From positions 1 through 64,000 of the forward strand of contig NZ_JAEIOS010000009.1 of the NCBI RefSeq assembly GCF_016342265.1: DNA of 64,000 nt. Direction: 5' to 3'. The notes under the pieces are model-generated. The model was given only the letters and a program-made list of their open reading frames with translations. It searched no databases and was not told the DNA's origin. Both the position numbers and the translations under genes were made by a program. The number at the start of each line of letters is the position of its first letter. Within the stretch, counting starts at the first letter, position 1. This DNA is from Corynebacterium meridianum. GTDB lineage: Bacteria; Actinomycetota; Actinomycetes; Mycobacteriales; Mycobacteriaceae. Positions 34,188 through 43,994 of this stretch are shown in pieces.

Positions 34188-36293
34188 TCAGATTCCTGCC
34201 TCCTTCATGCCGCGCAGCTCCTTCTTCAGGTCCGCGATCTCGTCCCGGAGGCGTCCGGCGAGCTCGAACTTCAACTCGCGGGCGGCGGCCGACATCTGCG
34301 CCGTCAGATCGTCGATGAGGGTCTGCACCTCCTGGCGGGGCATGGAAGAGATGTCGGGCCTGTCGACGAGCGCGGCGTCGCCCGTCGCCGATGCCCGCTC
34401 CTCACCGTCGTCACCGGCGTTCTCGTACACCTGGTCCAGGATGTCGGCGATCTTCTTGCGCAACGGCTGCGGATCGACGCCGTGAGCCTCGTTGTACGCG
34501 ATCTGTTTCTCCCGGCGCCGTTCCGTCTCGTCGATCGCCCGTTGCATGGATTCGGTGATGCTGTCGGCGTACATATGCACCTCGCCCGCGACGTTACGGG
34601 CGGCGCGCCCGATGGTCTGGATCAGTGATGTCGTGGAACGCAGGAAGCCCTGTTTATCGGCGTCGAGTATGGCCACGAGCGACACCTCGGGCAGGTCGAG
34701 TCCCTCCCGCAGGAGGTTGATTCCCACGAGCACGTCGTACTCACCCAGCCGGAGCTGGCGCAGCAGCTCCACCCGTTGCAGGGTGTCGATGTCGCTGTGC
34801 AGGTACCGCACGCGGATGCCGTGTTCGAGCAGGTAATCGGTGAGATCCTCCGCCATCCGTTTCGTCAGGGTGGTCACGAGCACACGTTCCTGCTTCGCGG
34901 TCCGCTGGTTGACCTCGTCGATGAGATCATCGATCTGCCCCTTCGTCGGTTTTACGACGATCTTCGGATCGACCAGGCCGGTCGGCCGGATCACCTGCTC
35001 GACAAACTCGCCGCCGGAGGCCGTCAGCTCGTAGGTGCCGGGGGTGGCGGACATGTAGACGCACTGGCCCTTGCGCGCGTCGAATTCCTCCCAGGTCAAC
35101 GGCCGGTTGTCCAGGGCGCTGGGGAGCCGGAAACCGAAATCGACCAGGTTGCGTTTCCGGGACATGTCGCCCTCGAACATGCCGCCGATCTGCGGCACGG
35201 TCACGTGGGACTCGTCGATGATGGTGAGGAAGTCCTCCGGGAAGTAGTCGATCAGGGTGGCCGGTGCGGATCCCGCGGCGCGCCCGTCGATGTGCCTCGA
35301 GTAGTTCTCGATACCGGAACAGAACCCGACCTGCTCGATCATCTCGAGATCGTATTCGGTCCGCATCCGCAGCCGCTGCGCCTCCAGCAGCTTGCCGCGG
35401 TTCTCCAGGTCGGCGAGCCGGTCGGCGAGTTCCTCCTTGATCGCGGCGACGGCCTTCTCCATCCGCTCGGGTCCCGCGACGTAGTGCGTCGCCGGGAAGA
35501 TCCGCAGCTCCTCCACGTTACGGACCACGTCGCCCGTCAGCGGATGGATGTAGTACAGGGCGTCGACCTCATCGCCGAAGAACTCTACCCGCACGGCGAG
35601 CTCCTCGTAGGCGGGGATGATGTCGACGGTGTCCCCCTTCGCCCGGAACGTCCCGCGGGTGAACGCGACGTCGTTGCGCGCGTACTGGATGTCGACCAGC
35701 AGCCGCAGGAACCGGTCCCGGTCGATCTCATCCCCCACCTTCAGGACCACGGACCGGTCCAGGTAGCTCTGCGGGGTGCCCAGGCCGTAGATGCACGAAA
35801 CCGAACTCACCACGACGACGTCACGCCGGGACAGCAGCGCCGACGTCGCGGAGTGCCGGAGGCGCTCGACGTCCTCGTTGATCGAGGAGTCCTTCTCGAT
35901 GTAGGTGTCGGTCTGCGCGATGTACGCCTCGGGCTGGTAGTAGTCGTAGTAGCTGACGAAGTACTCGACGGCGTTGTTCGGCAGCAGCTGCCGCAACTCG
36001 TTGGCCAGCTGCGCCGCCAGTGTCTTGTTCGGCGCCATCACCAGCGTCGGGCGCTGAACCTGCTCGATCAACCAGGCCGCGGTCGCCGACTTACCTGTAC
36101 CCGTGGCACCCAGGAGCACGACGTCGCGTTCCCCCTTCTCCAGACGCTCCGTCAGGGCGGCGATAGCGGCGGGCTGGTCGCCAGCGGGTTTGTAGTCGGA
36201 GATAACCTCGAACGTGGCGGCGGTACGTTCGATCTCACCGACGGGCCGGTGCTCCGAGTGGGAGAGGACAGGTTGTTCAGCAGCAAAAGCCAT
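34188..36293 (-). CDS. uvrB: Excinuclease ABC subunit B
   Basis: DNA helicase-like damage-verification subunit of UvrABC. The 701-aa protein has Walker [15 protein letters not shown], the DNA-inserting beta-hairpin around [20 protein letters not shown], helicase motifs through TIGRAARN, and a C-terminal UVR domain ([19 protein letters not shown]) that contacts UvrC. The ATG at 36293 is chosen over a GTG two codons upstream because TAAACT (36301-36306) lies 7 nt before it, matching a leaderless start. No LexA-like box was seen here, unlike at uvrA. Confidence 0.97.
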   Translation of the reverse strand: MAFAAEQPVLSHSEHRPVGEIERTAATFEVISDYKPAGDQPAAIAALTERLEKGERDVVLLGATGTGKSATAAWLIEQVQRPTLVMAPNKTLAAQLANELRQLLPNNAVEYFVSYYDYYQPEAYIAQTDTYIEKDSSINEDVERLRHSATSALLSRRDVVVVSSVSCIYGLGTPQSYLDRSVVLKVGDEIDRDRFLRLLVDIQYARNDVAFTRGTFRAKGDTVDIIPAYEELAVRVEFFGDEVDALYYIHPLTGDVVRNVEELRIFPATHYVAGPERMEKAVAAIKEELADRLADLENRGKLLEAQRLRMRTEYDLEMIEQVGFCSGIENYSRHIDGRAAGSAPATLIDYFPEDFLTIIDESHVTVPQIGGMFEGDMSRKRNLVDFGFRLPSALDNRPLTWEEFDARKGQCVYMSATPGTYELTASGGEFVEQVIRPTGLVDPKIVVKPTKGQIDDLIDEVNQRTAKQERVLVTTLTKRMAEDLTDYLLEHGIRVRYLHSDIDTLQRVELLRQLRLGEYDVLVGINLLREGLDLPEVSLVAILDADKQGFLRSTTSLIQTIGRAARNVAGEVHMYADSITESMQRAIDETERRREKQIAYNEAHGVDPQPLRKKIADILDQVYENAGDDGEERASATGDAALVDRPDISSMPRQEVQTLIDDLTAQMSAAARELKFELAGRLRDEIADLKKELRGMKEAGI

Positions 36294-36300
36294 GGCCACG

Positions 36301-36306
36301 AGTTTA
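36301..36306 (-). promoter_or_regulatory. uvrB -10 box (leaderless)
   Basis: TAAACT on the minus strand, 7 nt before the ATG at 36293, with no SD. Confidence 0.5.
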
Positions 36307-36364
36307 CCCGCCCGGTAACCCCACCCCGACCGCGCGTGGCCACCGAGACGACCAGCGCCGGCGA

Positions 36365-36394
36365 TTGGCGGGGCGTGTCACCGCACGCTAGCGT
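36365..36394 (+). promoter_or_regulatory. Promoter of the DUF4185 gene (leaderless)
   Basis: TTGGCG (36365-36370), an 18-nt spacer, then TAGCGT (36389-36394), ending 6 nt before the ATG at 36401. Confidence 0.5.
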
Positions 36395-36400
36395 GTGAGC

Positions 36401-37882
36401 ATGAGTGAAGCACAGGGTGGAAGTCGATTCGGGTGGCATCTAGCCCCGCTCGCGGTCATCGCGGCGACGGGCCCGTTCCTTCTGATCGCCACCGCACCAC
36501 CCGCCGAGGCGGCCGGTGGCCCCTGCGTCAACAACCACCGGCAGCAGCCGCTGGCCGGGAAGGGCGCCGGTCTTCCCGGATTCCTCACCTCCGCCGGTTC
36601 CTCGGGGTCTTCGGAGGCGGGGCCCACCGAAGCTCGGGAACCGGATACCGACGGCAAACCACCGTGGATGAAGGGCCGGCCGGGGCAGCTGCCCATCATC
36701 CGGGGGCACACCGAGGCACTGCACCTCATAACCGGGCCCGGATCCCCCGGCCGGACCGACCACGCATTCGGTATCGCGGGAACGGATCTAGGTGTCTCCA
36801 TGATGGATGCCGACGGGCGGCTCATGCTGATCTTCGGCGACACGATGGCCTGCGACGGGTCCCCCGGCAGCTGGCGTTCCAACACGATCGTGCGGACCCG
36901 GGACCTCGATTACAGCGACGGGCTTGAGATCGAGGAGGCTCTCACACGTGACGGATGGTCGGAGCGCGGCCGTGCCGTGGAGTTCATCCGTTCCCTCAAG
37001 AATCCGGGCCGGGAGCACACGGTCATCCCGACCGCCGCGATCACCGTGGACGGGATCCATTACGTGGATTACATGTCGGTCCGTTCGTGGGGCGCTCCCG
37101 GTCAGTGGCGGACGAACTACGCGGGCACGGTGCGTTCCAGCGACGGAGTGAATTGGGAACTGATCAGCGAGTCACTCCGCACCAACGAACGTTCCTCCAC
37201 GCTGACCCGGGTGCGCGACCTGCCCCGGTACAAGGAGGGGAACGAGAAGCTGCAGATGTCGGCGTTCCTCGAACACGACGGGTACGTGTACCGGTTCAGC
37301 ACCCCGTCGGGACGCGACGGATCCGCGATCCTCGGACGCGTCCCTGTGGCCGACTTCCCCGACGAGGACGCGTTCACCTACTTCGACGGCGGGGACTGGT
37401 TCTCCCCCGGTGACGGCGGTTCGGATTCCGCCGGGCGCGACCTCGACGCTGCCGTGGCGGTCCTCGACGCCCTGGTCTCGGAACTCTCCGTCTCTTGGAA
37501 CGAGCACCTCGGGAAATTCCTCGCGCTCTACACGACAGGTGACGGTCTCGTGCTCCGGACCGCCGACGAGCCCACGGGGCCGTGGACCCCGGAACGCATG
37601 GTGGTGGACACCGGTACCGTCGGTGATCTGTACGGTGGTTTCATCCTTCCGGGTGCCTCCGGACGTGACCTCTACTTCGTCGCGACGACCTGGAGCAACT
37701 ACAACGTCCTGCTCATGCGTACCGATCTGGATGAGCTTTTCGAGCTGACCCCGACCGAGCCTACGGTCGACGGTAACCGGACCTCCCGGACGGATCCGAG
37801 ACCCGCCGCCGGCCCGGGCTACGATCCTTCCGATGATGACGGCCTCGAGGTCGTCGGAGTGGTCGACTACCGCGATCAGTGA
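36401..37882 (+). CDS. Secreted DUF4185 protein, GH183-like
   Basis: A 493-aa exported protein. An N-terminal signal peptide (LAPLAVIAATGPFLLIATAP, cleavage probably after AEA near residue 37) precedes a Pro/Gly/Ser-rich linker and a five-bladed beta-propeller-like DUF4185 domain (from RTDHAFGIAGTDLGV to the C-terminus; LMLIFGDTMACD, DGVNWE, SWNEHLGKFLALYT). Some DUF4185 proteins are endo-D-arabinanases (GH183) that cut mycobacterial arabinogalactan. Corynebacterium shares this polymer, so a wall-remodelling role is plausible. It is convergent with coaE, 2 nt apart. Confidence 0.82.
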   Translation: MSEAQGGSRFGWHLAPLAVIAATGPFLLIATAPPAEAAGGPCVNNHRQQPLAGKGAGLPGFLTSAGSSGSSEAGPTEAREPDTDGKPPWMKGRPGQLPIIRGHTEALHLITGPGSPGRTDHAFGIAGTDLGVSMMDADGRLMLIFGDTMACDGSPGSWRSNTIVRTRDLDYSDGLEIEEALTRDGWSERGRAVEFIRSLKNPGREHTVIPTAAITVDGIHYVDYMSVRSWGAPGQWRTNYAGTVRSSDGVNWELISESLRTNERSSTLTRVRDLPRYKEGNEKLQMSAFLEHDGYVYRFSTPSGRDGSAILGRVPVADFPDEDAFTYFDGGDWFSPGDGGSDSAGRDLDAAVAVLDALVSELSVSWNEHLGKFLALYTTGDGLVLRTADEPTGPWTPERMVVDTGTVGDLYGGFILPGASGRDLYFVATTWSNYNVLLMRTDLDELFELTPTEPTVDGNRTSRTDPRPAAGPGYDPSDDDGLEVVGVVDYRDQ

Positions 37883-37884
37883 GC

Positions 37885-38496
37885 TCAGCGCCGTCGCTCC
37901 GCGTCGATGATCGGGGCGACGATGCTACGGACCTGGGGTTCGAGCGCCGTCAGTGGACCGTTGTTGTCGATGATGATGTCAGCTCCGTTCCGGCGTTCCT
38001 CGTCGTCGATCTGTGCCGCCATCCGGCGCCGGGCGTCCGCGGGGTCGATACCGCGGTGCTCCGCGAGCCGCCGCACCCGCTCTTCTCGGTCGACGTCAAC
38101 GACGATGACGGTGTCGAATTTCTCCGCCTGTCCCGTTTCGAAGAGGAGCGGCATGTCATAGACCCCCGCAACGGCGCCGTTCCGCTCCGCATGATCCAGA
38201 CGTCGGCTGGCTTCGCTGATGATCCTGGGATGCATGATGGCGTTGAGTCTCCGGGTGGCGGACTCGTCACTGAATGCCCGCTCCGCCAGGAGCTTCCGGT
38301 CGAGGCGCCCGTCTGTCAGGAGTATGTCGGATCCGAACTCGCGGGCCAGCTCCTCGAGGGCGGGCTGTCCCGGTTCCACGATGTGGCGGGCGATTTCGTC
38401 GGCGTCGATGACGGTCACGCCGTCGAGGTCAGCAAGCGCCGCGGCGACCGTCGATTTGCCGCTGCCGATTCCACCGGTTAATCCGATTCTCAACAT
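37885..38496 (-). CDS. coaE: Dephospho-CoA kinase
   Basis: The last step of CoA synthesis: phosphorylates the 3'-OH of dephospho-CoA. The 203-aa protein has the P-loop GLTGGIGSGKSTVA (residues 5-18), the DADEIARHIVEPG substrate motif and the lid region around RLAEHRGIDPADARRRM. The frame is open upstream, but MLRIGLTGG at 38496 is the family start, with TAGACT 8 nt before it. coaD is also in this window (54.9 kb). Confidence 0.96.
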   Translation of the reverse strand: MLRIGLTGGIGSGKSTVAAALADLDGVTVIDADEIARHIVEPGQPALEELAREFGSDILLTDGRLDRKLLAERAFSDESATRRLNAIMHPRIISEASRRLDHAERNGAVAGVYDMPLLFETGQAEKFDTVIVVDVDREERVRRLAEHRGIDPADARRRMAAQIDDEERRNGADIIIDNNGPLTALEPQVRSIVAPIIDAERRR

Positions 38497-38504
38497 ATTC
38501 CAAG

Positions 38505-38510
38505 AGTCTA
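38505..38510 (-). promoter_or_regulatory. coaE -10 box (leaderless)
   Basis: TAGACT on the minus strand, 8 nt before the ATG at 38496. Confidence 0.45.
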
Positions 38511-38579
38511 TCTGTGTCACTGCTTCGGGCCGTAGGCGGGCTGTCCGGCGGGAGCCGAGGCCCATCCTCCGGACACGCG

Positions 38580-38614
38580 GAGAGCCCCCGGCCGTTGTCC
38601 CGGCGGGGGCTCTC
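38580..38614 (-). terminator. Terminator of ptsG
   Basis: A perfect 11-bp stem (38580-38590 with 38604-38614) and a 13-nt loop, 42 nt after the ptsG stop. No U tract. Confidence 0.65.
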
Positions 38615-38655
38615 CGATGGTGGTGCAGGACCGGTCGGACCGGTCGGTGTTTCCG

Positions 38656-40704
38656 CTACTTGGCGGTCACGGTGATGATCGTCGTGGTCGCATCGGCGGA
38701 GTCCGCGATGTGGCCCTCCACGGAAGCGAACTTCCGGTGGTTCTGGACGACGACCGGGGTGATGATCGGCTTGCCCGCCGCAGCGATGACCTCGGGATCG
38801 AAGGTGATCAGCGGGTCACCGGCGCGAACGCGCTGCTTCTTCTCGACGTGCGAGGTGAAGCCCTTGCCCTCGAGCTCGACGGTGTCGAGGCCGATGTGGA
38901 CGAGCAGTTCGATGCCGTTGTCGAGGCGGATGCCGACAGCGTGCGGGAACAGGGCCAGGATCTGCCCGTCACCCGGGGCTGTCACGGTGGTCGAGCTCGG
39001 CATGACGGCGACGCCCTTACCGACGTTCCCGCCGGAGAACATCGGGTCCGGAACCTCGCTCAGGGGGACGACACGGCCGGCCAGCGGAGCGGTGATGGTG
39101 GTCACCGCGCCGGGGCGCAGAGCGGTCTTCTCGGTGGTGGCCGGTGCCGGAGCTTCGGCGACCGCGACGGAGCCCGCAGCACCCGAAGTGGCGGCGGTAC
39201 CCGTGGTGGCTGAGGTGGCAGCGGCATCCTCGATGTCGGCCTCCGCAGCGAGATTGCGCTCGTACTCCGCGGACGCCTCGCGGGCGCTGATCTTCTCCTC
39301 CTCGGAGCGGTAGTCGAAGAGCACCACCAGGAAGAAGGAGGTGAAGAAGGCGACGGCGATGCCGGCCACGTAGAGGCCGACGGAGTTGAAGGCCGGGATG
39401 GTCAGCAGCGAGGTGAACACGAAGGCGTTCGCGGTGACGGGGTCGACCGCGGGGATGATCATGGGCACGAGCCCCATGACGAGGCCACCGGCGAAACAGC
39501 CCGGCAGCAGTCTCAGGTAGGACTTCTTGAACCGGAGCATAACACCGTAGAGCGAGGGCTCGGAGATACCACCGAGCAGACCCGCCATCATGCCACCCAG
39601 GGAGACCTGGCGCATCTGGCGGTCACGCTCCCTCATGGCGACGAACATGACACCGGTGACGGTACCGAAGCAGGCGAAGTTCCAGGCACCCATGGGACCC
39701 TGGATGATGTCGTAGCCCAGGGTCGCGATGTTCTGGATCATGATGGCGTTCAGCGGCCAGTGCAGACCCAACGGCACGAGGAAGGGGTACAGCATCGGGA
39801 TGATGATGGCGAGGATCAGGGGCGAGAACTCATTGACTGAGTTCAGCAGGTTCGAGATGCCGTTGCCGATACCGATGCCGAAGGGACCGAAGACGAAGGC
39901 CGTGGCCGGGATCATGATCAGCAGGGAGAAGAACGGCACGAAGACCATGTGCACGGCGGAGGGGATGATCTTCTTCAGACCCTTCTCCACCCAGAACAGG
40001 CCGATCGCCGCGATCAACGGGGGGAACACCTGACCGGAGTAGCCGTTCAGGACCATCGGCAGGCCGAACACGGTGACCGTGTCGCCCGCCTCACCCAATC
40101 CGATGAAGGACGGGGTGAGGAGTGCGCAGGGAATGGCCGCGCCCACCCACTCGTTGGCACCGAGCTTCCGGGCCGCACACGCACCGACCATGACCGGCAG
40201 GAAGTAGAACACCGACTGCCACATCGCGTGCATGAATATGAAGGTGGAGTCCGTGGGCTCACGGAAGTCCTGGATATCGAACGTGTCGAAGAGCACCAGG
40301 AGCGTGATGATCAGCGACGCACCGAGCAGGGCCCAGAGGACCGGACGGAAGGTGTCGGAGAGGAACTCGAAGCAGTAGTCGACCCACGAGTACTTGCCAC
40401 GGACACCGTCATACTGCTTCTTGCCGTTGGCGGGCTTGTTGCCCTCGCCCATACCCGGCTGGGTGATGAGCTCCTGGTAGTAGTCCGCGACGCCACCGCC
40501 CATGACGACCTGCAGGCCGGTCGTACCCTGCGGCACGACTCCGAGAACGTCGGGATTGGAATCCAGCGCCTTCTGATCAGCCTTGGACTGATCGTGGAGC
40601 TGGAAACGCAGCCGGGTTGCGCAGTGGGTGAGGTTGGCGACGTTTTCCGCGCCACCCACCTTCTCCAGGATGAACTGTGATGTCGTCATCGTTTTAGACG
40701 CCAT
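38656..40704 (-). CDS. ptsG: Glucose PTS permease EIIBCA
   Basis: Phosphotransferase-system transporter that imports and phosphorylates glucose. The 682-aa protein has domains in the order B, C, A. EIIB carries the phospho-cysteine in LTHCATRLRF near residue 28. The membrane EIIC domain (about residues 105-470) contains GGISEPSLYGVMLRFKKSY. An Ala-rich linker leads to EIIA, with the phospho-histidine in LLVHIGLDTVELEGKGF. It is very similar in layout and sequence to C. glutamicum PtsG and sits next to coaE and rpsA as there. The ATG at 40704 follows AAAGG at 7 nt. Confidence 0.93.
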   Translation of the reverse strand: MASKTMTTSQFILEKVGGAENVANLTHCATRLRFQLHDQSKADQKALDSNPDVLGVVPQGTTGLQVVMGGGVADYYQELITQPGMGEGNKPANGKKQYDGVRGKYSWVDYCFEFLSDTFRPVLWALLGASLIITLLVLFDTFDIQDFREPTDSTFIFMHAMWQSVFYFLPVMVGACAARKLGANEWVGAAIPCALLTPSFIGLGEAGDTVTVFGLPMVLNGYSGQVFPPLIAAIGLFWVEKGLKKIIPSAVHMVFVPFFSLLIMIPATAFVFGPFGIGIGNGISNLLNSVNEFSPLILAIIIPMLYPFLVPLGLHWPLNAIMIQNIATLGYDIIQGPMGAWNFACFGTVTGVMFVAMRERDRQMRQVSLGGMMAGLLGGISEPSLYGVMLRFKKSYLRLLPGCFAGGLVMGLVPMIIPAVDPVTANAFVFTSLLTIPAFNSVGLYVAGIAVAFFTSFFLVVLFDYRSEEEKISAREASAEYERNLAAEADIEDAAATSATTGTAATSGAAGSVAVAEAPAPATTEKTALRPGAVTTITAPLAGRVVPLSEVPDPMFSGGNVGKGVAVMPSSTTVTAPGDGQILALFPHAVGIRLDNGIELLVHIGLDTVELEGKGFTSHVEKKQRVRAGDPLITFDPEVIAAAGKPIITPVVVQNHRKFASVEGHIADSADATTTIITVTAK

Positions 40705-40902
40705 GTACGAACCTTTCTTACATCACCACCGCACGGTGCACGGGGTGAATCCTCATCCGGTTCAGGCTTGTTCCTGACCGGCTCAACCGCGGCCATGTAA
40801 CCGGTGAATCCGATAGAGACACATAAAAATGCATTGATCCCTACCTGTGATACCCCTGGGAGACGGTGATGTGTTTGCACAGGATTGCCCGTGTAATGCA
40901 AC

Positions 40903-40918
40903 AGTGATCGGGGTCATA
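40903..40918. promoter_or_regulatory. Second, weaker GlxR/CRP-like site
   Basis: AGTGATCGGGGTCATA: GTGA-N6-TCA core, with the outer bases differing from TGTGA-N6-TCACA. Confidence 0.3.
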
Positions 40919-41078
40919 CATGCCCGAGCTTGCGGCGAGTTGCCACAATCATATGTTCATTGCCGTGGTTGCTCCAACTTCCAAATGTCCGGAACTAGCG
41001 GGATTGCGCCCGTTTGCCACCTGTATAAGCACCATTTCGCCCGCTGGGAACACAAATACAAGCGAAGGGTCAGCCATT

Positions 41079-41094
41079 TGTAAGCTGCATCACA
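41079..41094. promoter_or_regulatory. GlxR/CRP-like site at the ptsG promoter
   Basis: TGTAAGCTGCATCACA matches the cAMP-dependent GlxR consensus TGTGA-N6-TCACA at 9 of 10 half-site positions. It directly abuts the -10 box and would cover the transcription start. Confidence 0.55.
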
Positions 41095-41099
41095 TTATA
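41094..41099 (-). promoter_or_regulatory. ptsG promoter -10 box
   Basis: A perfect TATAAT on the minus strand, with TTGGTG about 19 nt upstream as a weak -35. Confidence 0.5.
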
Positions 41100-41166
41100 G
41101 CGGATGTCCGCCCGATTACACCAATGGCGGATGAACATGTGCGGAACTCTCAGCTATGCGGCGGTG

Positions 41167-41196
41167 ACCTCAGGCCGGTGATCCACGGCCTGAGGT
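41167..41196. terminator. Second hairpin between rpsA and ptsG
   Basis: A perfect 10-bp stem (41167-41176 with 41187-41196) and a 10-nt loop, directly upstream of the ptsG promoter. It may insulate ptsG from rpsA read-through. Confidence 0.4.
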
Positions 41197-41290
41197 GACC
41201 CTCGTCTTCCCCCCCCGGGAGTCCACCGATCCCCTCCTCCCGCCACACCGACGGGCAGGTCCTCCCGGCGTCCCCGGAACCGTGAATGGA

Positions 41291-41326
41291 GAAGTGCCCC
41301 GCACCATGAATGGTGCGGGGCACTTC
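41291..41326 (-). terminator. Terminator of rpsA
   Basis: A perfect 16-bp stem (41291-41306 with 41311-41326) and a 4-nt loop, 64 nt after the rpsA stop codon. Confidence 0.75.
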
Positions 41327-41389
41327 GGTCCGACTCCGCTCCGGATGCCTCAGGAAGAGACCGCCCGGGGCAGCTGCGGAAGGTGGAGC

Positions 41390-42853
41390 CTAGTTGCCGG
41401 CCAGCTTCTCGCGCAGAGCGGCGAGCTGCTCGTCGGAGGCGAGGGAGCCACCGGTGGTCTCCGGTTCGCCGGCGGCGGCGGCCGGTGCGGCGTCAGAGGA
41501 CTCGGAGGAGTAGTTGGTCGCGCCGGCGACGGTGGCCTCCTCGGCGGCGGCACGGTGACGCTCGATCTGAGCGGTGTGCAGCTGGAAGCGACGCTCGGAC
41601 TCCGCGTAGCGGGCCTCCCAGGCCTGACGCTGCTCGTCGAAGCCGTCGAGCCACTCGTTCGTCTCCGGGTCGAAGCCCTCGGGGAAGATGTAGTTGCCCT
41701 GCTCGTCGTAGGAGTCGGCCATGCCGTACTTCGACGGGTCGAACTCCTCGGTGTAGTCCTCGTCGGCCTGCTTCAGGGACAGGGAGATACGACGACGCTC
41801 GAGGTCGATGTCGATGACCTTGACCATGGCCTCTTCACCGACGGTGACGACCTGGTCCGGGACCTCGACGTGGCGCTCAGCCAGCTCGGAGATGTGGACG
41901 AGACCCTCGATGCCCTCTTCGACGCGGACGAACGCACCGAAGGGAACCAGCTTGGTGACCTTGCCCGGGACGATCTGACCGACCGCGTGGGTGCGGGCGA
42001 AGACGCGCCACGGATCCTCCATGGTGGCCTTCAGCGACAGGGAGACACGCTCACGGTCCAGGTCGACGTCGAGAACCTCGACGGTGACCTCGTCACCGAC
42101 GGTGACGACCTCAGACGGGTGATCGATGTGCTTCCAGGAGAGCTCGGAGACGTGGACGAGTCCGTCGACACCGCCGAGATCGACGAAGGCGCCGAAGTTG
42201 ACGATCGAGGAGACGACACCCTTGCGGACCTGGCCCTTCTGCAGCTGGTGCAGGAACTCGGAGCGGACCTCGGACTGGGTCTGCTCGAGCCATGCACGGC
42301 GGGACAGCACGACGTTGTTGCGGTGCTTGTCCAGCTCGATGATCTTGGCCTCGATCTCCTGGCCGATGTACGGGTCCAGGTCACGGACGCGCCGCATCTC
42401 GACGAGGGAGGCGGGAAGGAAGCCACGGAGGCCGATGTCCAGGATGAGACCTCCCTTTACGACCTCGATGACGGTACCGGTGACGGGCTCGTCCTTCTCC
42501 TTGAGCGCCTCGATGGCACCCCAGGCACGCTCGTACTGTGCGCGCTTCTTGGACAGGATCAGGCGACCCTCCTTGTCCTCCTTGGTGAGGACAAGCGCGT
42601 CGATCTCGTCGCCGACAGCGACGACCTCGCCCGGGTCGACATCGTGCTTGATGGACAGCTCACGGGAGGGGATGACACCTTCCGTCTTGTAACCGATGTC
42701 GAGCAGAACCTCGTCGCGATCGACCTTGACGACGGTACCTTCGACGATGTCGCCGTCGTTGAAGTACTTGATGGTGGCGTCGACTGCAGCGAGGAAGTCC
42801 TCAGCGGAGCCGATGTCGTTGACGGCAACCTGAGGGGCGTTGTTGGTGGGCAT
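41390..42853 (-). CDS. rpsA: 30S ribosomal protein S1
   Basis: mRNA-binding ribosomal protein. The 487-aa protein has four S1 (OB-fold) repeats: DGDIVEGTVVKVDRDEVLLD, DEPVTGTVIEVVKGGLILDI, KGQVRKGVVSSIVNFGAFVDL and VGQIVPGKVTKLVPFGAFVR. This is the short four-domain actinobacterial form, followed by an acidic and then Ala-rich tail. The frame is open upstream, but MPTNNAPQVAVNDIGS at 42853 is the conserved start, with GGAG about 11 nt upstream. Confidence 0.97.
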   Translation of the reverse strand: MPTNNAPQVAVNDIGSAEDFLAAVDATIKYFNDGDIVEGTVVKVDRDEVLLDIGYKTEGVIPSRELSIKHDVDPGEVVAVGDEIDALVLTKEDKEGRLILSKKRAQYERAWGAIEALKEKDEPVTGTVIEVVKGGLILDIGLRGFLPASLVEMRRVRDLDPYIGQEIEAKIIELDKHRNNVVLSRRAWLEQTQSEVRSEFLHQLQKGQVRKGVVSSIVNFGAFVDLGGVDGLVHVSELSWKHIDHPSEVVTVGDEVTVEVLDVDLDRERVSLSLKATMEDPWRVFARTHAVGQIVPGKVTKLVPFGAFVRVEEGIEGLVHISELAERHVEVPDQVVTVGEEAMVKVIDIDLERRRISLSLKQADEDYTEEFDPSKYGMADSYDEQGNYIFPEGFDPETNEWLDGFDEQRQAWEARYAESERRFQLHTAQIERHRAAAEEATVAGATNYSSESSDAAPAAAAGEPETTGGSLASDEQLAALREKLAGN

Positions 42854-43118
42854 ATGTTTGAGTGCTCCGAAATGGATAGGAATCGAAAGTGGACAGGGAA
42901 TGTGTGCCATCCCGTCTCCCCCACGTGAACCGCGAAGATTCACCTTAATTGGGAACCGGCCGGAGTGCGGCGGGAGAGAAGCCGGAGCGCAAGCTCCGGA
43001 GGGACCCGTAACGACGTTTCCCGATGCCACCCTCCTATTGTGAGCGGCATCTTGTCGCCTTTACAGACACACGAGACCAACAATAACCGGGATTCGATGT
43101 TCGGGCAACCGGAACACC

Positions 43119-43124
43119 TACCAT
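43119..43124 (+). promoter_or_regulatory. -10 box of the methyltransferase gene (leaderless)
   Basis: TACCAT, 6 nt before the ATG at 43131. Confidence 0.4.
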
Positions 43125-43130
43125 GGCGGA

Positions 43131-43994
43131 ATGAGTGATTTTGACCCACAGCCCCCGAACCTCCCGGCCGCTCGAAGCGTGAGTGGAGATCCCCTCGACT
43201 CCGCACTCGTCACTGACGCGGAGTCAGCCGCGGCGAACCGCGCGTGGTGGGACTCCGACGCCGCCTCCTACCACCGGGAGCACGCGACGTATCTGGGTGC
43301 GGGTTCCCCCGTCGGCGAGTTCCACTGGTGCCCGGAGATGCTCCACGAACGGGACGCCAGGCTTCTCGGTGATGTCCGCTCCGCCGCGGTCCTGGAGATC
43401 GGGTGCGGTTCGGCACCGTGCTCGCGTTGGCTGGCGGCGGACGGCGTCGGCTTCATCACCGCCTTCGACCTCTCCCGGGGAATGCTCGACCGGGCGGACA
43501 GCCCGCGTGTCGGGCGCCACGGCGTGGCCCTGGTCCAGGCGGACGCGATGCATCTACCGTACCGGGACGCGTCCTTCGACGTGGCGTTCAGCGCCTTCGG
43601 TGCGATCCCGTTCGTCTCCGACAGCGCCGGGCTCATGCGGGAGGTCTCCCGCGTTCTCGTTCCCGGTGGCCGGTTCGTGTTCGCGGTCAACCATCCGATG
43701 CGGTGGATCTTCCCCGATGACCCCGGCGAGGAGGGGTTGACCGCCTACATCAGCTACTTCGACCGGTCGGGTTACGTCGAGCGGGATCCGGAGACCCGGG
43801 AGGTCACCTACGCGGAACAGCACCGGACGATCGGCGACCGGATCCGGGAGCTGGTCGGGGCCGGCTTCGTTCTGGACGATCTGATCGAGCCGGAGTGGCC
43901 CGACGACCTCACCGATAACTGGGGACAGTGGTCACCGCTACGGGGGAAACTCTTCCCGGGGACGGCGATCTTCGTCTCCCACCTGCCGGACTGA
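43131..43994 (+). CDS. Class I SAM-dependent methyltransferase
   Basis: A 287-aa methyltransferase. SAM-binding motif I is VLEIGCGSAPCSRWLA near residue 87. It is followed by the acidic ITAFDLSRGMLDRA and the post-motif LVQADAMHLPYRDASFDVAFSAFG of the Methyltransf_11 group. The substrate is not predictable. It is divergent from rpsA and convergent with polA, a position conserved in corynebacteria as far as I recall. Confidence 0.88.
   Translation: MSDFDPQPPNLPAARSVSGDPLDSALVTDAESAAANRAWWDSDAASYHREHATYLGAGSPVGEFHWCPEMLHERDARLLGDVRSAAVLEIGCGSAPCSRWLAADGVGFITAFDLSRGMLDRADSPRVGRHGVALVQADAMHLPYRDASFDVAFSAFGAIPFVSDSAGLMREVSRVLVPGGRFVFAVNHPMRWIFPDDPGEEGLTAYISYFDRSGYVERDPETREVTYAEQHRTIGDRIRELVGAGFVLDDLIEPEWPDDLTDNWGQWSPLRGKLFPGTAIFVSHLPD

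Larger units (their letters stand above)
40705..41166. other. Long ptsG upstream region
   Basis: No gene. It contains a TATAAT -10 (41094-41099, minus strand), an abutting GlxR-like site (41079-41094) and a second weaker candidate (40903-40918), giving a ptsG leader of about 380 nt. Composition is lower in GC than the surroundings, as is usual for a heavily regulated promoter. Confidence 0.55.
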
